A stretch of 19,079 nucleotides of DNA. Origin: Kiritimatiellota bacterium (lineage in GTDB: Bacteria > Verrucomicrobiota > Kiritimatiellia > JAAZAB01). A program made the translations under genes and the position numbers. The stretch's first letter is position 1, and each line of letters starts with the position of its first letter. The DNA lies in assembly GCA_008636095.1 (NCBI GenBank), contig VSJD01000254.1, positions 1 to 19,079 on the forward strand. The letters are read 5' to 3'. Positions 16,258 to 19,079 of the stretch are shown here, piece after piece. The notes beneath the pieces are model-generated. The model was not told the DNA's origin, searched no databases, and saw only the letters and a program-made list of their open reading frames with translations.

Positions 16258-16920
16258 TTATTCATTCCTTATGGCGTTTATTGTTGCGACCGCCTTTGAA
16301 GCTTTCCCTGTTATCAATTGCCAGTCGTTGTTTTTTATTGCTTCGCGAGGGGCCAACCAGGATCCGCCGACCGCGGTGACAGACGCCATTTCGAGGTAAG
16401 CGCCAAAATTTTCCTGGGTCAATCCTCCGAGCGGTATGAACTTCAGTCCCAGATGGGCATAGGGTGCGTAAATTGACTTCAGATGCCGGATGCCGCCGCA
16501 GGATTCGGCCGGAAAAAATTTCAGCAGCCGGCAGCCGAATTCAAGCGCGGCTTCGATGTCCGAAGGGGACGCTATGCCGGGGGCAAAAGGCAGCCCGGCC
16601 TCTTTGGCTTGCGCGACGACTCTCGGATTCATTCCGGGGGATACACCGAAAACCGCCCCCGCTTCTTTTGCCTCCAGCACCTGTTCGGGTGTAAGGATTG
16701 TCCCGATTCCGGCCGTCATTTCCGGGACTTCGGCTTTGATTTGTTTCAAGGCCTCCAAGGCAGCCGGCGTCCGCAGTGTCAGCTCCATTATCTCTATGCC
16801 GCCGGCAAGCAGGGCGCGCGCCAGCGGCACGGCGTCTTTTGCTTCATCCACAACCAGCACCGCAATAATGCCGTGTGTATTGATTTTTGCTTTTAATTCA
16901 CGGGCAAACAGGTTGTTCAC
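16258..16920 (-). CDS. eda: KDPG/KHG aldolase (bifunctional 4-hydroxy-2-oxoglutarate / 2-dehydro-3-deoxy-phosphogluconate aldolase)
   Basis: A 220-residue cytoplasmic class I aldolase splitting 2-keto-3-deoxy-6-phosphogluconate into pyruvate and glyceraldehyde 3-phosphate, in the Entner-Doudoroff route and in uronate breakdown. The Schiff-base lysine is K134 in LLKFFPAE. E46 and R50 in MELTLRTP match the E. coli catalytic Glu45 and Arg49 with an offset of one. The GTG start overlaps the TAG stop of the upstream sialidase-like gene by one base (TAGTG). GGAGGG lies eight bases upstream, inside that gene's end, so translation is coupled. This pairing suggests the upstream enzyme feeds a sugar acid or uronate pathway. 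Confidence 0.92.
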   Translation of the reverse strand: MNNLFARELKAKINTHGIIAVLVVDEAKDAVPLARALLAGGIEIMELTLRTPAALEALKQIKAEVPEMTAGIGTILTPEQVLEAKEAGAVFGVSPGMNPRVVAQAKEAGLPFAPGIASPSDIEAALEFGCRLLKFFPAESCGGIRHLKSIYAPYAHLGLKFIPLGGLTQENFGAYLEMASVTAVGGSWLAPREAIKNNDWQLITGKASKAVATINAIRNE

Positions 16921-18077
16921 TATTTAAGCCCTCCGGTCGTGTTGATGAGGTTTTTTAAATTCGAGCCTTGGGACATACACTTTCCGGCCATGACATCCTC
17001 TTCCGTGAATGATGCCATCAGTATATTTCCCTGTTTAACACGTTCATGGTCATAAATGATTCGGATAACACCGTTTTTGTCCTGCGCCCCATCCGGATAC
17101 GATACTTCGTCCCTTTCGTCAATAAGCAGTCCGCCCTTCCATGTTTTGCCATCGTCATCCGATATGCAAGCAGTCAGGTGGGAACGTTCTCGACATTGCT
17201 TACCTTCATTGAAAAGTTTAAACGCTTCACCAGGGGAAATATCAGCATGATTGACGAGAAGCAGATTGCCGGACGACAACCTGCATATGAAAAATCGTGA
17301 ATTAGGACCGCCGATATTTGAATTTTCGCCGGGGCTCCATTTTTTACCTTTGTCGGCAGAAAAACTCTGCCCGATTCCGTAGAGTGTTCTGACCAGCATC
17401 CAGAGACGCCCGTCTTTGAGTTCAACAATCATATGTTCGTCAAAACCTCTATGCGGGATATCGGCGGAGCCTTGAAGCCGGAACGATTTTCCATTATCCG
17501 TCGAAATGGTCATATTGGAAAAGCGCTCGTTTTTCAGCTCATCCAGCTTCAGGCCGAAATATTCCCACACGGCGGTCGGCAAAGCCCATACTCCGGAGGA
17601 AAGCACGACCGGTTTATTCATCATCACGCCGTTTGCTATCCTGACCGGCGCCGAGAAAACAGGATGTTCAGCGGACGGGTTTTCGGTATAGACACCCCAT
17701 ACGCCGGCTCTTCCATCATGAATCTTACCATCATCCGAACTGTAACATTGGGCCCAAAACCACCACAAGCGCCCCGAAGGGTCCAGCCAAAGAGTTGGAT
17801 CGTAGGCTCTGACATTGCCGGGGGGGTCAATTACCGCGACAGGTTCACTCCAGGATTTCCCATTGTCGGCACTGGTCACAATCAGCACAAAATTTTCAGG
17901 GCCCTCCGTCTTGCCTCCACTATACCATGTTGCCCATATTCTGCCGCTCGGGGCAACCTCGATTCCGGGAATGCCCTGAAACTGGCGGCCTAAAGTTTTG
18001 TATTTGTTCCCGGGCACGTATGTAATTTTTACCGGGTCCAACGGGTTTACTTTCAAGATCGTTGCCTTTCTGTTCAT
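16920..18077 (-). CDS. BNR/Asp-box sialidase-like protein
   Basis: A 385-residue beta-propeller of the exo-alpha-sialidase type. Four Asp boxes are visible: SADNGKSW (69-76), STDNGKSF (192-199), SADKGKKW (240-247) and SDDDGKTW (306-313). GIPGIE (35-40) stands where sialidases have the F/Y-R-I-P motif, without the arginine. Candidate active-site residues are E215, R230, R261 and Y327. There is no signal peptide, so it is probably intracellular. Coupling to KDPG aldolase and the missing RIP arginine make true sialidase activity uncertain; a glycoside hydrolase or uronate lyase on a related propeller is an alternative. The ATG at 18077 lacks a clear ribosome-binding site and lies 61 bases after the upstream phosphatase gene. 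Confidence 0.78.
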   Translation of the reverse strand: MNRKATILKVNPLDPVKITYVPGNKYKTLGRQFQGIPGIEVAPSGRIWATWYSGGKTEGPENFVLIVTSADNGKSWSEPVAVIDPPGNVRAYDPTLWLDPSGRLWWFWAQCYSSDDGKIHDGRAGVWGVYTENPSAEHPVFSAPVRIANGVMMNKPVVLSSGVWALPTAVWEYFGLKLDELKNERFSNMTISTDNGKSFRLQGSADIPHRGFDEHMIVELKDGRLWMLVRTLYGIGQSFSADKGKKWSPGENSNIGGPNSRFFICRLSSGNLLLVNHADISPGEAFKLFNEGKQCRERSHLTACISDDDGKTWKGGLLIDERDEVSYPDGAQDKNGVIRIIYDHERVKQGNILMASFTEEDVMAGKCMSQGSNLKNLINTTGGLK

Positions 18078-18138
18078 TGTTTATCAGAAGCAATTATTCC
18101 GGTCATGCCGCCGACCCGGCTGTTTCGCGCAAAGCGCA

Positions 18139-18708
18139 TTAAGAAATATCCGGGCTACAGAGCACCTGTTCAAGCAGGTCCGGCAGGTCTTTCATCGCGG
18201 CCACACGCCAATCGGCTTTGGATGCGGCCTCGCCGCCATTCACACGAATCGTCCGGCATCCTGCGCGCTGGCCCGCCTCAATGTCCGTTTCCGCATCCCC
18301 TACCATCCAGGATGCCGCCAGATCCAAGCCGTGCTTGAGGGCCATGGCTTTCAGCATGCCCGGAGAGGGTTTGCGACAGTCGCACTCGCCCACATCATGA
18401 GGGCAACAAGCCACATCCAGGAGGTCCAGGGAATAACTTTTCAACAGCAGGTCCCGCAGGTACCTGTGCATGGCCTCCACCTCGGCCACACTCACAAGTC
18501 CCCGGGCCACCGCCCGCTGGTTGGTGACAATCACCGCCTGGTATCCGTGCGCGCGCACGGTGCGCAGGGCTTCCACGAACTCCGGCAGAAGATGGAAATC
18601 CTCCCAACGCGTCACGTAGCGATCCGCGCCCGGCGACGCATTCACGATTCCGTCGCGGTCAAAAAAAACACAACGTCCCGCTTTGGGCGGGATAAACTTA
18701 ACTTGCAT
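18139..18708 (-). CDS. gmhB: HAD-IIIA phosphatase, D-glycero-D-manno-heptose 1,7-bisphosphate 7-phosphatase type
   Basis: A 189-residue cytoplasmic phosphatase. HAD motif I is FFDRDGIVN (nucleophile D17, acid D19), motif II is TNQ (62-64), K113 follows, and motif IV is GDAETD (D138, D142). The zinc-binding loop C102-P-H104 ... C109-D-C111 before RKP identifies the GmhB/HisB-N group. GmhB removes the 7-phosphate of heptose bisphosphate in LPS-core ADP-heptose synthesis. No heptose genes are nearby, so the exact substrate is less sure. The ATG at 18708 has AAAGGA seven bases upstream. It is first in a same-strand set with the sialidase-like gene and eda. Confidence 0.85.
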   Translation of the reverse strand: MQVKFIPPKAGRCVFFDRDGIVNASPGADRYVTRWEDFHLLPEFVEALRTVRAHGYQAVIVTNQRAVARGLVSVAEVEAMHRYLRDLLLKSYSLDLLDVACCPHDVGECDCRKPSPGMLKAMALKHGLDLAASWMVGDAETDIEAGQRAGCRTIRVNGGEAASKADWRVAAMKDLPDLLEQVLCSPDIS

Positions 18709-18741
18709 CTTATTTCCTTTTCAGAACAGTCATTAAAATGA

Positions 18742-18770
18742 ATAATAGGGCAAATCCAACGTCATGGCAA
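18742..18770 (-). promoter_or_regulatory. Strong candidate promoter of the gmhB / sialidase-like / eda set
   Basis: On the minus strand TTGCCA (18765-18770, five of six to the -35 consensus) is followed after exactly 17 bases by TATTAT (18742-18747, five of six to the -10). Transcription would start near 18735, leaving about 26 bases before the ATG at 18708. It is the best sigma70-type match in the window. Confidence 0.55.
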
Positions 18771-18783
18771 CTTAGTACATGAC
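18761..18783. promoter_or_regulatory. Dyad GTCATG-N11-CATGAC overlapping the -35 box
   Basis: A perfect 6-bp dyad (18761-18766 and 18778-18783) with an 11-base centre overlaps the -35 hexamer at 18765-18770. The position suits a repressor operator. The regulator is not identified, and a 6-bp dyad can occur by chance. Confidence 0.35.
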
Positions 18784-18865
18784 ACATCAGAAACCGCTAT
18801 GAAAAATAAGAATTTATGGATATTCAGATTATTTCACCGCAAAGAACGCATAGGTTAAATGAGAA

Positions 18866-18953
18866 GGCTGATCTCCCTATCTGCGAGCTGTGATATAATC
18901 ACGCTCAAAGTTAAAACGGCCTTGGTAGGCCATAACGCATAAGGAGACCAGCC
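18866..18953 (+). promoter_or_regulatory. Inverted repeat masking the transposase ribosome-binding site
   Basis: GGCTGATCTCCCT (18866-18878) can pair with AAGGAGACCAGCC (18941-18953) at 11 of 13 positions. The right arm contains the AAGGAG ribosome-binding site and ends one base before the ATG. Between the arms are a perfect TATAAT (18894-18899), set within the palindrome GTGATATAATCAC (18890-18902), and a 5-bp hairpin GGCCT/AGGCC (18919-18932). Transcripts from the internal -10 would lack the left arm and be translated. Read-through transcripts from outside would fold and hide the site. Confidence 0.55.
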
Positions 18954-19079
18954 ATGAAAAAAGGTATCACGATCGGGATGGATTTGGGAGACAAAAAACA
19001 TCAGGTATGCGTTTTGAATAAAGCGGGAGAGATTGTTGCCGAAGAGGAAGTTGCCGGCAACCGCGCGGCGATGGCGAGC
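18954..19079 (+). CDS. IS110-family transposase, N-terminal 42 residues (partial)
   Basis: ATG at 18954 follows AAGGAG (18941-18946) and opens a frame running off the window after 42 residues. GITIGMDLGDKKHQVCVLNK followed by AGEIVAEEEV is the start of the DEDD (RuvC-like) domain of IS110-family recombinases, including the first catalytic aspartate, D10. These enzymes recombine DNA under guidance of an element-encoded bridge RNA. IS110 versus IS1111 subgroup cannot be decided from this fragment. No frameshift is seen in the visible part. Confidence 0.85.
   Translation, partial: MKKGITIGMDLGDKKHQVCVLNKAGEIVAEEEVAGNRAAMAS

Larger units (their letters stand above)
18866..19079 (+). mobile_element. 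Left end of an IS110-family insertion sequence (truncated by window edge)
   Basis: The element is recognised from its transposase start. The left limit is not certain: 18866 is the outer arm of the leader inverted repeat. Just outside, 18833-18850 reads tcaccgcaaagaacgca, a word that resembles dispersed intergenic repeats and may be the target. With this limit the non-coding left end would be only about 90 bases. The right end is beyond the window. Confidence 0.6.

Overview
The window looks like a chromosomal piece of a Gram-negative, polysaccharide-degrading bacterium, most probably from the PVC superphylum (Kiritimatiellota, Lentisphaerota or Verrucomicrobiota type). That placement is inference. 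It rests on AraC regulators next to sugar genes, an exported glycosidase-like protein, a BNR sialidase-like enzyme, a Gfo/Idh/MocA oxidoreductase of the Gly-rich-loop type, a GmhB-type heptose phosphatase implying LPS, and many dispersed hairpin repeats between (and once inside) genes. No RNA genes, CRISPR array or phage genes were seen.

Layout. 1-184: imperfect inverted repeat. 185-2296: Gfo/Idh/MocA oxidoreductase (-) divergent from an AraC regulator (+). 2486-5357: two convergent metallophosphoesterases of different architecture; the first carries a membrane helix and a C-terminal beta-rich domain. 5512-9302: large glycosidase-like protein (-) divergent from a second AraC regulator (+). 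A 218-bp hairpin-rich repeat lies in frame inside the N-terminal coding region of the glycosidase-like gene. A 78-bp relic of a second copy of the first metallophosphoesterase starts at the stop codon of the second AraC gene. 9304-10679: repeat, then glutamate dehydrogenase (-). 10680-11057: hairpin-rich spacer. 11058-14045: receiver/ATP-grasp protein related to PEP synthase N-termini but without phosphotransfer domains. 14046-14304: repeat-rich spacer. 14305-16239: glutamine-dependent NAD synthetase. 16258-18708: three-gene minus-strand set, probably an operon (GmhB-like phosphatase, BNR sialidase-like enzyme, KDPG aldolase), with a good sigma70-type promoter overlapped by a dyad. 18866-19079: left end of an IS110-family element, cut by the window edge.

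How it fits together. The accessory genes read as carbohydrate scavenging: two AraC regulators each beside a likely target, an exported glycan-active protein, a sialidase-like enzyme translationally coupled to KDPG aldolase, and an oxidoreductase. GdhA, NadE and the ATP-grasp protein belong to core nitrogen, cofactor and possibly C3 metabolism. The most unusual items are the repeat inside the N-terminal coding region, the duplicated-and-deleted AraC/phosphoesterase cassette, the receiver/ATP-grasp protein, the membrane-anchored phosphoesterase, and an inverted repeat covering the transposase ribosome-binding site.
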